A stretch of 64,000 nt of DNA from assembly GCF_029478665.1 (NCBI RefSeq), contig NZ_JARPQB010000058.1, positions 1 to 64,000 on the forward strand, read 5' to 3'. How positions within the stretch are numbered: the first letter of the stretch is position 1; each line of letters begins with the position of its first letter. The position numbers and the translations under genes were made by a program. Below are positions 38,001 to 50,000 of this stretch, piece by piece. The notes beneath the pieces are model-generated. The model did no database searches, was not told the DNA's origin, and worked only from the letters and a program-made list of their open reading frames with translations. The stretch is from Pseudomonas entomophila (lineage in GTDB: Bacteria > Pseudomonadota > Gammaproteobacteria > Pseudomonadales > Pseudomonadaceae).

Positions 38001-41000
38001 TTGCAGTGCCTGGACCCTGGAACCACAGGATCCGCTGCCGCGCGGTGCGCTGCCGATTGGTCGTCCGATCGACAATACGCGGCTGTACGTGCTGGATGCC
38101 CATGACCAACCGGTGCCATTCGGTGTGGCCGGTCAGTTGCACATCGGCGGTACCGGGGTGACACGTGGTTACCTCGGCTTGGCGGAGCAACAGGCCGAGC
38201 GCTTCATCGCCAGCCCGTTCCTGGCAGGTGATCGCCTGTACCGCAGCGGCGACCTGGTGCGCCAGCGCCACGACGGTGTGCTGGAGTTCCTCGGCCGCAC
38301 CGACCACCAGATCAAGCTACGCGGCCTGCGCATCGAGCCGGGCGAGATCGAGACCTGCCTGAACCGGATCGTGGGTGTGCGTGAGGCGCTGGTGCTGGTG
38401 CACGAGCATCCGCACAGCGGCCCGCGCCTGGTGGCGTACCACACCGGTGAGCCACAAGCCGCCGATCACCTGCGTACGTTGTTGCTGGCGCAGTTGCCGG
38501 AATACATGGTGCCGGCGCTGTTCATTCACCTCGATGCGATGCCGTTGACCCCCAACGGCAAGCCCGATCGCAAGGCGTTGCCGGTGCCGGACGTGCAGGG
38601 GCGCGAGTACGCAGCGCCGCAGGGTGAGACCGAGCGGCTGCTGGCCGATATCTGGGCGCAATTGCTGGGTGTCGAGCAAGTCGGTCGGCACGACAACTTC
38701 TTCGAGCTGGGCGGCCATTCGCTGCTGGCCGTGAGCCTGACCGCACGCCTGCGCCAGGCCGGCCTGCAAGCCGACGTGCGCACGCTGTTCGGCCAGCCGA
38801 CGGTGGCAGCATTGGCGGCTACCCTGGGCCACAGCCGCCAGGTGCAGGTGCCAGCGAATCTGATCCCGACCGATTGCACCTACATCACGCCGGACATGCT
38901 GCCTTTGGTAGCGCTGGAGCAGACCGCCATCGACCGCATCGTCGCCACGGTACCGGGCGGCGCGTCCAACGTGCAGGACATCTACCCGCTGGCGCCGTTG
39001 CAGGAAGGCATCCTCTACCACCACCTCAGCGCGCCGGAGCACGACCCCTATGTGCTCGGCTCGCGCATGGCCTTTGCCAGCCGCGAGCGGCTGGAGGCCT
39101 TCGTCGATGCCCTGAACAAGGTCATTGGCCGGCACGATGTGCTGCGTACCTCGGTACTCTGGGAGGGCCTGCCCCAGGCCGTGCAGGTAGTCTGGCGGCG
39201 CACCGCGCTGGCGGTGTTCGAGGTGGCCGACGAGGCTGCGGTGGCGCATGGCTTGCCGCTGGCGCAGGCACCGCTGGTGCGCCTGTACCACTGGCAGGAC
39301 CCGAACGGGCCAGGCCTGCTGGCGGCAATAAGGCTCCACCATATCGTCCTCGACCATGTGGCGATGGAGGTGATCGGGCGCGAACTGACAGGCTACCTGC
39401 AAGGGGCGCCGGTACCGGCCGAACCGGGCGTGCCGTACCGCAACTACGTGGCCCAGGCCTGCCTGGGCGCCGATATTCCAGCGCAGGAAACGCTGTTCCG
39501 GACACTGCTGGGCGATATCGACGAGCCGACGCAGGTGTTCGGCCTGCGCGATGTGCGTGGCGATGGCGGCCAGGTGCACGACCATCACCACGTGCTCGAT
39601 ATCACCCTGGCACAACGCTTGCGCACCCAGGCCAGGGTACTGGGGATCAGCGTCGCCAGCCTGGTGCACCAGGCCTGGGGCCAGGTGCTGGCGCAGTTGT
39701 CCGGCCGCGAAGAGGTGGTGTTCGGCACCGTGCTGCTGGGCCGTCTTGAAGGCGGCGAAGGGGCCGAGCAGGCCCTGGGCATGTTCATCAACACCTTGCC
39801 GCTGCGGGTCAGCGTCAATGCCGCCAGCGTGGCCGACGGCGTGCGCCTGACCCACCAGCGCCTGGCGCAGTTGCTGACCCATGAGCAGGCGTCGCTGGCA
39901 TTGGCCCAGCGCTGCAGCGGTGTGCCGGCCTCGCAGGCGCTGTTCACCAGCCTGTTGAACTATCGCCACAGCAGCGCTGCCACCAGTACCGAGCAGCATG
40001 ACGCCTGGGTGGGCATCGAACTGCTGACCGCCCATGAGCGCACCAACTACCCACTGGTGGTCAGTGTCGACGACCTGGGCAGCGGCTTCTCCCTGACTGT
40101 GCAGGCCGTGGCGCAAGTGGATGGCACGTTGGTCTGCCAATTGCTGCTGGCCGCCCTGGCACAGTTGGCCCAGGCATTGGAAGACGCGCCGGTGACGCCT
40201 CTGCACAACCTGGTCGCGTTGCCTGCGGCCGAGCGCGAGCGGGTGTTGCGCCAGTTCAACCACACCCGACGCGACTACCCGCGCGACAGGGCTGTGCATG
40301 CGTTGTTCGAGGCGCACGCCGAATTGAGCCCCGAGGCGCTGGCCGTCATCCATGGTGAGTGCCACTGGAACTATCGTGCGCTTGACCAGCACGCCAATCG
40401 ACTGGCGGGCTATCTGCTGGAGCTGGGCGTGCAGGCGGGTGACCGGGTGGCCTTGCTGCTGCCACGGTCTTTCGACCTGCTGGCGGCCCAGCTGGCCGTG
40501 AGCAAATGCGCGGCGGTGTTCGTGCCGCTGGACGGTAATGCACCGGTCGAACGCCAGGCGTTCATGGTCGCGGACAGCCAGGCCGTGGTGTTGCTGACCC
40601 ATAACGATCAGCCGCAAATCGAGGGCGCACGCCGGGTCGAGCTGGACCGGCTCGACCTGGGCCGCTACGCCAGCGAGCCCCTGAACCTGGCGGTGGACGC
40701 CGGCAGCGCCGCGTACATCATGTACACCTCCGGTTCCACTGGCACGCCGAAAGGGGTGCAGGTGCCACACCGGGCCATCGTGCGCCTGGCCATCAACAAC
40801 GGTTTTGCCGATTTCAACAGTCAGGACCGGGTGGCGTTTGCTTCCAACCCGGCGTTCGACGCCAGCACCCTGGAAGTCTGGGCGCCGCTGCTCAACGGCG
40901 GCGCGGTGGTGGTGATCGACCAGGACCAGGTGTTGTCGCGCCAGGCCCTCGGCGACGAACTGTTGGCCCAGGGCGTGACCGTGCTGTGGCTGACCGCCGG

Positions 41001-44000
41001 GCTGTTCCACCAGTTCGCCGACGACCTGCTGCCGGCATTCCGTACGCTGCGTTACCTGATGGTCGGCGGCGATGTATTGGACCCGGCAGTGATTGCCCGC
41101 GTGCTGCGTGACGGCGCGCCGCAACACCTGCTCAACGGCTACGGCCCGACCGAGGCCACCACCTTCAGCACCACCCACGAGATCGTCAGCGTGGGCGAGG
41201 GCAGCATTCCCATCGGCAAACCAATCGGCAACGCCCGCTGCTATGTGCTCGATGCCCGTCGGCAATTGCTACCGGTGGGCGCGGTGGGCGAGCTGTACAT
41301 TGCCGGCGACGGCGTGGCCCTGGGCTACCTGGGCCAGCCCGAGCTGACCGCCGAGCGCTTCCTGGCCGACCCGTTCCACGGCGGGACCATGTACCGCAGC
41401 GGCGACCTGGCCTGCTGGCAGGCCGACGGCACCCTGCGCTATCTGGGGCGCGCCGACCAGCAGGTCAAGCTGCGTGGCTTCCGGATCGAACTGGGCGAGA
41501 TCGAGGCGCGCCTGGCGGCGTGCGCGGGTGTGCGTGACGTGGCCGTGGTGCTGCGCGAGGACAGCCCGGGCGACAAGCGCCTGGTGGCCTATTTCACCGG
41601 CCAGCAGGCGATCGCCGAGCTGCACCAGCAACTGCAAGGCCAGCTGCCGGACTACATGCTGCCGTCGGCCTATGTGCAACTGGAGGCACTGCCACTGACC
41701 GCCAACGGCAAGCTCGACCGCCGCGCCTTGCCGCAACCCGATAGCGCGTCCGTGGTCAGTCGCGCCTTCGAGGCACCACAGGGCGAGGTGGAAACCACCC
41801 TGGCGGCGATCTGGGCCGAGCTGCTCAAGGTCGAGCGGGTCGGGCGCCACGATCACTTCTTCGAGCTGGGCGGCCATTCGCTGCTGGCGGTGAGCCTGAT
41901 CGAGCGCATGCGCAAGGCCGGGCTCACGGCCGACGTGCGCGTGCTGTTCGCCCAACCGACCCTGGCCGCGTTGGCCGCCGCCGTGGGCAGTGGTCGCGAG
42001 GTCGAGGTGCCGGCCAACCGGGTACCTGAAGGGGCCACCCATATCACGCCGGACATGCTCAGCCTGATCGACCTCGACCAGAGGGCCATCGATCGCATTG
42101 TCGCCACGGTGCAGGGCGGCGCCGCCAACGTGCAGGAAATCTACCCGCTGGCGCCGCTGCAGGAGGGGATTCTCTACCACCACTTGAGCGCCGAGCAGGG
42201 CGACCCCTACCTGTTGCAATCGCGGCTGGCCTTCGACGACCTGGCACGCCTGCAGGCGTGTGCCGGCGTCCTGCAACAGGTGATCGACCGCCACGATATC
42301 CTGCGCACTTCGGTGGTGTGGGACGGGTTGGACGAGCCGGTGCAGGTGGTCTGGCGCCAGGCCAGGCTCGAGGTGAACGAGGTGACCGGGCTGGGCGAGA
42401 CCGCCGTGGTCGAGCGCCTGCAGGCGCACTTCGATGCCCGCCGCCAGCGCCTGGACCTGACCCGCGCGCCGTTGCTGCGCCTGACCTATGCCGCGGACCC
42501 GGCCCAGCGCCGGGTGGTGGCGATCCTGCATTTCCACCACCTGGCCCTGGACCACACGGCGATGGAGGTGATCGTCCACGAAATGCAGACGCTGCTGGCC
42601 GGCCGTGGGCACCTGCTGACGGCGCCGGTACCTTACCGCAACTATGTGGCCCAGGTGCGCCTGGGCGCCGCCGAAGCGGGGCACGAGGCATTCTTCCGCG
42701 ACTTGCTGGGTGATGTCGACGCACCGACCCTGCCCATGGGCCTGGCCGATGTGCAGGGCGACGGGGGCGATATCGAAGAGGCGCGGCACCTGCTCGACCC
42801 AGCGCTGGCGCGCCGGGTGCGCGAGCAGGCGCGTCAGCGCGGTGTCAGTGCCGCGAGCCTGATGCACCTGGCCTGGGCACGGGTGGTGGGCGTGCTGGCC
42901 GGGCGCCATGACGTGGTGTTCGGCACCGTGCTGATGGGGCGCCTGCAAGGCGGCGAGGGCGCCGACCGGGCGCTTGGGGTGTTCATCAACACCTTGCCGC
43001 TGCGCATCGAGACGGCGGTGGGCGCCAGCGAGGCAGTCGCTGTCACCCATCAGCGGCTATCGGCCTTGCTCGGCCACGAGCATGCGTCGCTGGCTCTGGC
43101 CCAGCGTTGCAGCGGCGTGGCGGCGTCGGCGCCGTTGTTCAGCGCCTTGCTCAACTACCGCCACACGGCGGCAGGCGCGGCGACCGATGTCGACAGTTTC
43201 CACGGCATCTACCAGCTCGGTGGTGAAGAGCGCAGCAACTACCCGCTGACCTTGAGCGTGGACGACCTGGGCGAGGGCTTCAGCCTGAGCGTGCTGGCCC
43301 AGCACGGTATCGGTGCCGAGCGGGTCGCGGGCTGGATGACCGGCGCGGTGACGCAACTGGTCCAGGCCCTGGAGCAAGGCGGTGGCGCCCGGGTCGATGC
43401 ATTGCCGATCCTTGACGCCGCCGAGCAGCGCCGGGTGCTGGAGGACTTCAATGCCACCGGCAAGGCCTACCCGCAGGGGCAGACCGTGCATGCGCTGGTC
43501 GAGGCCTTCGCCAGCGCGGCGCCGCAAGCGCTGGCGGTGGTGCAGGGTGAGCAGCGGCTGAGCTACGGCGAGCTGAACCAGCGCGCCAACCGCCTGGCCC
43601 ATCATCTGATCAAGCGCGGTGTCCTGCGTGGCGACCGGGTGGCGCTGTGCCTTGAACGGGGGCCGCAACGCTTGGTGGCCATGCTCGCCGCGCTCAAGGC
43701 CGGCGCCGCCTATGTGCCGGTCGATCCGGGGTATCCGGCGGAGCGTATCGCCTACCTGCTGAGCGATAGCAGGCCGGCGCTGGTGCTGGTCGAGTCATCG
43801 ACCACAGCGTTGGTGGGCGAGGTGGCGGCCGTGGCGCTGGACGGCAAGGCCTGGCGCGGTGAAGCGGACAGCAACCCCATGGTGGCGGGGCTGGACGACC
43901 GTCAGCTGGCCTATGTGATCTACACGTCGGGTTCCACCGGCCAGCCCAAGGGCGTGATGGTCGAGCACCGCACGCTGGCCAACCTGGTGCATTGGCACTG

Positions 44001-47000
44001 CGAAACCTTTGAACTGGGGGCGGGCAACCCTACCTCCAGCGTCGCCGGTTTCGGCTTCGACGCCATGGCCTGGGAGGCCTGGCCGGCACTGTGCGGCGGG
44101 GCAGTGTTGCACCTGCCACCGGCTCATATTGGTGGCGAGCATGTGGACGAGTTGATCGACTGGTGGCTGGAACAACCCCTGCAAGTCAGCTTCCTGCCCA
44201 CGCCGGTGGCCGAGCAGGCGCTGCGTCGCGAGCGCCGGCACCCGACCCTGCGCACGCTGCTGGTGGGCGGTGACCGCCTGCGCCAGTTCGACCGCGACCC
44301 GGGCTTTGTCCTGGTCAACAACTATGGCCCGACCGAAACCACGGTGGTGGCGACTTCCGGGCCACTGCAACCGGGCACTGCGCTGCATATCGGCAAGCCA
44401 ACCGCCAACACCCGTGCCTATGTGCTGGACGAATACCGCCAGCCGGTGCCGGTTGGGGTTATCGGCGAGCTGTATATCGGTGGCGCCCAGGTTGCCCGGG
44501 GCTACCTCAACCGTCCCGACCTGACCGAGGAGCGCTTCCTCGCCGACCCGTTCAACACTGAGCCGGGTGCGCGGATGTACCGCAGTGGCGACCTGGTGCG
44601 CTGGAATGCCGACGGCACCCTGGATTACCAGGGGCGCAACGACGATCAGGTGAAAATTCGCGGCGTGCGGGTCGAACTGGGCGAGATCGAGGCGGTGTTG
44701 AAGGCCCAGCCGGGTGTTGCAGACGCGGTGGTGCTGGTGCGCAACGAACGCCTGCTGGCCTGGTTCACCGAGGCGGCGCCGGTCGATGTCGACGCGCTGC
44801 GCCAAGGCTTGCAATCCAGCCTGCCGGCGCACCTGATACCCCAGGCCTTCACGCAGTTGCAGGCGCTGCCGCTGACACCTCACGGCAAGCTCGACCGCAA
44901 GGCACTGCCGGATCCATCGCTCCAGGCCGCGCAGGCCTATGTCGCACCACAGGGTGAAACCGAGCGTGCAATGGCGGCGATCTGGGCCGAAGTGCTGGGT
45001 GTCGAACACGTCGGGCGTCACGACAACTTCTTCGAACTGGGCGGCCATTCGCTGCTGGCCGTGAGCCTCACCGCGCGCTTGCGCCAGGCGGGCCTGGTGG
45101 CCGACGTGCGCACATTGTTCGGCCAGCCGACCGTGGCGGCGCTGGCGGCCACGCTGGGCCAGAACCGTCGGGTGCAGGTGCCGGCCAACGCCATTGCGCT
45201 CGACTGCATGCATATCACGCCGCCGATGCTGCCCTTGGTGGCGCTGGAGCAGCCTGACATCGACCGGATCGTCGCCACGGTACCGGGTGGCGCGGCCAAC
45301 GTGCAGGACATCTACCCACTGGCACCGTTGCAGGAGGGGATCCTCTATCACCACCTCAGTTCGCCGGAGCACGACCCCTATGTGCTGGTCTCGCAAATGG
45401 CCTTTGCCAGCCGTGAGCGGCTGAATGCCTTTGCCGAGGCGCTGGACAAGGTCATCGCCCGCCATGACGCACTGCGCACCTCGGTGCTGTGGGACGGCCT
45501 GCCGCAGCCGGTGCAGGTGGTCTGGCGCGAGGCCCGGCTGGCGCTGTTCGCGGTGGCCGACGCGCAGGCGGTGCCCCATGCCCTGGGGCTGGCGCAGGCG
45601 CCGCTGGTGCGCCTGTACCACTGGCCGGACCCGCAGGGGGCAGGCCTGCTGGCGACCTTGCAGTTCCACCATATCGTCCTCGACCACACCGCCCTGGAGG
45701 TGATCGGCCAGGAACTGGTGAACAACCTGCAAGGCCTGCCGGCGCCGACCGAACCCGGCGCGCCGTACCGCAACTATGTGGCCCAGGCGCGCCTGGGCAT
45801 CAGCCAGGCCGAGCACGAGGCGTTCTTCCGCGCGCAACTGGGCGATATCGACGAGCCGACCTTGCCGTTCGGCCTGGGCGATGTGCAGATCGACGGCCAG
45901 GCCATCGAGGAGGCGCAGCTGTGGCTGGATGACGCCCTGGCCGCGCGCCTGCGGCGCCAGGCCCGGCAGCTGGGCATCAGCGTCGCCAGCCTGTTCCACC
46001 TGGCTTACGCACGGCTGCTGGCCGCCGCCAGTGGCCGCGACAGCGTGGTGTTCGGCACTGTGTTGCTGGGGCGCCTGGAAGGCGGCGAGGGTGCCGAACA
46101 AGCGCTGGGCATGTTCATCAATACCCTGCCGTTGCGCCTGGACCTGGCGGGCCTGAGCCTGCACGAAGCGGCCCAGGCCGCCCAGCAGCGCCTGAGCGGC
46201 TTGCTGGTGCACGAGCACGCCTCGCTGGCCCTGGCCCAGCGTTGCAGTGGCGTGGCCGCGCCGGCGCCATTGTTCAGCGCCATGCTCAACTACCGCCACG
46301 GCAGCCAGGCGAGCGAGACCAAGCGCCTGGCCCTGCAGGGCATCGAGACGCTGGAGAGCAGCGAGCGCAGCAACTACCCGCTGAGCCTGAGCGTGGACGA
46401 TATCGGCGGTCGCTTCCGCCTGGTCGCCATGACCCCGGCCGACGTAGGGGCGGCGCGGGTCTGCGGGCAGATGGGGCAGGTGCTGCTGGGCATGGCCGAG
46501 GCGCTGGACCAGCCGCAGCGGCTGCCGGTGCTGCAATTGCCGGTGTTGCAGGACGAGGAGCGCCGTCGGCTGCTGCTCGATTGCAACCGCACCGAGGTAT
46601 CCCGTGACGTTGCGCAGACGCTCCATGGCCTGATCGAGGCCCAGGCGCCTGAAGCGATAGCGGTCACGGCCGAGCAAGGTGAGCTCAGCTATGGCCAGCT
46701 CAATGAACAGGCCAATCGCCTGGCCCATCACCTGATTGCGCTCGGGGTAAAACCCGATGATCGCGTGGCGATCTGTGTCGAGCGCGGCTTGTCGCTGGTG
46801 GTTGGCCTGCTGGCCATTCTCAAGGCGGGTGGCGCCTATGTGCCGGTCGATCCGGACTACCCGGCCGAGCGCATCAGCCACATGCTCGGCGACAGCCAGC
46901 CTCGGGCGGTGCTGGTGCAGGGCAAGACGCGTGATCTGGTGAGCTTGCCGGTGACCTTGGTCGACGTTGATCAACCGACCTGGGCGGCGCTGCCGGCCAG

Positions 47001-50000
47001 CAATCCTCAGGTGCCTGGCCTAACTTCGGATCACCTGGCCTACGTGATCTACACCTCCGGCTCCACCGGCGTGCCCAAGGGCGTGATGGTCGAGCACCGC
47101 AACGTGGTCAATTTGGTGCACTGGAGCGCCGGGTTGTTCCCGGCCGAGGGTGCTGTACTGCACAAGACCCCGGTGAGCTTCGACGCCTCGGTGTGGGAGC
47201 TGTTCTGGCCGCTGTGCAGCGGGTTGCGCCTGGTGCTGGCGCGCCCGGATGGCCAGCGCGATCCGCAGTACCTGGTCGAGCTGATCGAGCAGCAAGGGGT
47301 TGGCGTGGTGCAGTTCGTGCCGGCGCTGTTGCAGCAGTTCCTTGAACAGGTCGGTAACCGCTGCAGCAGCCTAACCGATATCGTCTGTGGTGGCGGCGAA
47401 CTGACCGAGGCGTTGGCTCGCCAGGTACGTGAGCGCCTGCCGCAGGTGCGGCTGCACAACGTCTACGGCCCGACCGAAGCCACGGTGGATTGCAGTGCCT
47501 GGACCCTGGAACCGCAGGATCCATTGCCGCATGGCGCGCTGCCGATTGGTCGCCCGATCGACAATACGCGGCTGTACGTGCTGGATGCCCATGACCAACC
47601 GGTGCCATTCGGTGTGGCCGGTCAGTTGCACATCGGCGGTGCCGGGGTGACACGCGGTTACCTCGGCTTGGCGGAGCAACAGGCCGAGCGCTTCATCGCC
47701 AGCCCGTTCGTGGCAGGTGATCGCCTGTACCGCAGCGGCGACCTGGTGCGCCAGCGCCACGACGGCGTGCTGGAGTTCCTCGGCCGCACCGACCACCAGA
47801 TCAAGCTGCGCGGCCTGCGCATCGAACCGGGCGAGATTGAGACCTGCCTGAACCGGATCGCGGGTGTGCGTGAGGCGCTGGTACTGGTACACGAGCATCC
47901 ACACAGCGGCCCGCGCCTGGTGGCGTACCACACCGGTGAGCCGCAGGCCGCCGATCACCTGCGCACCGCGTTGCTGGCCCAGTTGCCGGAATACATGGTG
48001 CCGGTGCTGTTCATCCACCTCGATGCGATGCCGTTGACGCCGAATGGCAAGCCTGACCGCAAGGCGCTGCCGGTGCCGGACGTGCAGGGGCGCGAGTATG
48101 CAGCACCACAGGGCGAGACCGAGCGACTGCTGGCCGATATCTGGGCGCAATTGCTGGGCGTCGAGCAAGTCGGGCGGCACGACAACTTCTTCGAGCTGGG
48201 CGGCCATTCGCTGCTGGCCGTGAGCCTGACCGCACGCCTGCGCCAGGCCGGCCTGCAAGCCGATGTGCGCACGCTGTTCGGCCAGCCGACGGTGGCGGCG
48301 CTGGCGGCCACCCTGGGCCACAGCCGCCAGGTGCAGGTGCCAGCGAATCTGATCCCGGCCGATTGCACCTACATCACACCGGACATGCTGCCCCTGGTGG
48401 CGCTGGAGCAGGCCGCCATCGAGCGCATCGTCGCGACGGTTCCGGGCGGTGCGGCCAACGTGCAGGACATCTACCCGCTGGCGCCGTTGCAGGAAGGCAT
48501 CCTCTACCACCACCTCAGTGCACCGGAGCACGACCCCTATGTGCTGGGCTCACGCATGGCCTTCGCCAGTCGTGAACGGTTGGAAGCCTTCGTCGATGCC
48601 CTGAACAAAGTCATCGGCCGGCACGACGTGCTGCGTACCTCGGTGCTCTGGGAGGGGCTGCCGCAGGCGGTGCAGGTGGTCTGGCGGCGGACGTCGCTAG
48701 CGGTGTTCGAAGTGGCTGACGAGGCGCAAGTCGCCCATGGGCTACCGCTGGAGCAAGCACCGCTGATGCGCCTGTATCACTGGCAGGACCCGAATGGGCC
48801 TGGCCTGCTGGCGGCACTGCGGCTTCACCATATCGTCCTCGACCATGTCGCAATGGAAGTGATCGGCCGCGAACTGGCGGGCTACCTGCAAGGGGCACCG
48901 GTACCGGCCGAGCCGGGTGTGCCGTACCGCAACTATGTAGCCCAGGCCCGTCTGGGCGTCAGCCAGGCCGAGCACGAGGCGTTCTTCCGCGCGCAACTGG
49001 GCGATATCGACGAGCCGACCTTGCCCTACGGCCTGGTTGACGTGCAGGTGGATGTGCAAAGCATCGAGGAGGCGCAGTTGTGGCTCGACGACGCCTTGGC
49101 CGCGCGCCTGCATCAGCAGGCCCGACGCCTGGGCATCAGCGTCGCCAGCCTGTTCCACCTGGCCTATGCACGCCTGCTGGCCGCGGCCAGTGGCCGCGAC
49201 AGCGTGGTGTTCGGCACCGTGCTGCTGGGCCGTCTTGAGGGCGGCGAGGGTGCGGAACAGGCCTTGGGCATGTTCATCAACACCTTGCCCCTGCGCCTGG
49301 ACCTGGCCGGCCTGAGCCTGCGCGAGGCGGCGCAGGCCACCCAGCAACGCCTGAGCGGGTTGCTGGCCCACGAGCACGCCTCGCTGGCATTGGCCCAGCG
49401 TTGCAGTGGCGTGGCCGCGCCGACGCCGCTGTTCAGCGCCATGCTCAACTACCGCCACGGCAGCCAGGCCAGCGATGCCCAGCGCGAGGCCGCGCAGGGC
49501 ATCGAGACGCTGGAGAGCAAGGAGCGCAGCAACTACCCGCTGGGGGTGAACGTGGACAGCATCGGCGAGCGTTTCCGCCTGGTGGCCATGACCCCGGTCG
49601 AGGTCGGCGCGGCGCGGATCTGCGAGCAGTTGAGCCAGGTGCTGCAGCGTATGGCCCAGGCGTTGGACGAGCAGCCGGAGCAACCCTTGCTGCAACTGCC
49701 GGTGCTGGCTGCGGCCGAGCGCTTGCAAGTGCTGCGGGGCTTCAACGACACGCGGGTGGACTACGACCTCGAACAGACCCTGCACGGGCTGATCGAGGCC
49801 CAGGTGCGACGGACCCCGGACGCCGTAGCTGTGAAGGCCGAAGAGGGCGAGCTGACTTACCGCCAGCTCGACGAACAGGCCAACCGCCTGGCCCATCACC
49901 TGATCGCCCTGGGCGTGAAGCCCGATGATCGCGTGGCGATCTGTGTGGAACGTGGCCTGTCGATGGTGGTCGGCCTGCTGGCCATCCTCAAGGCCGGTGG

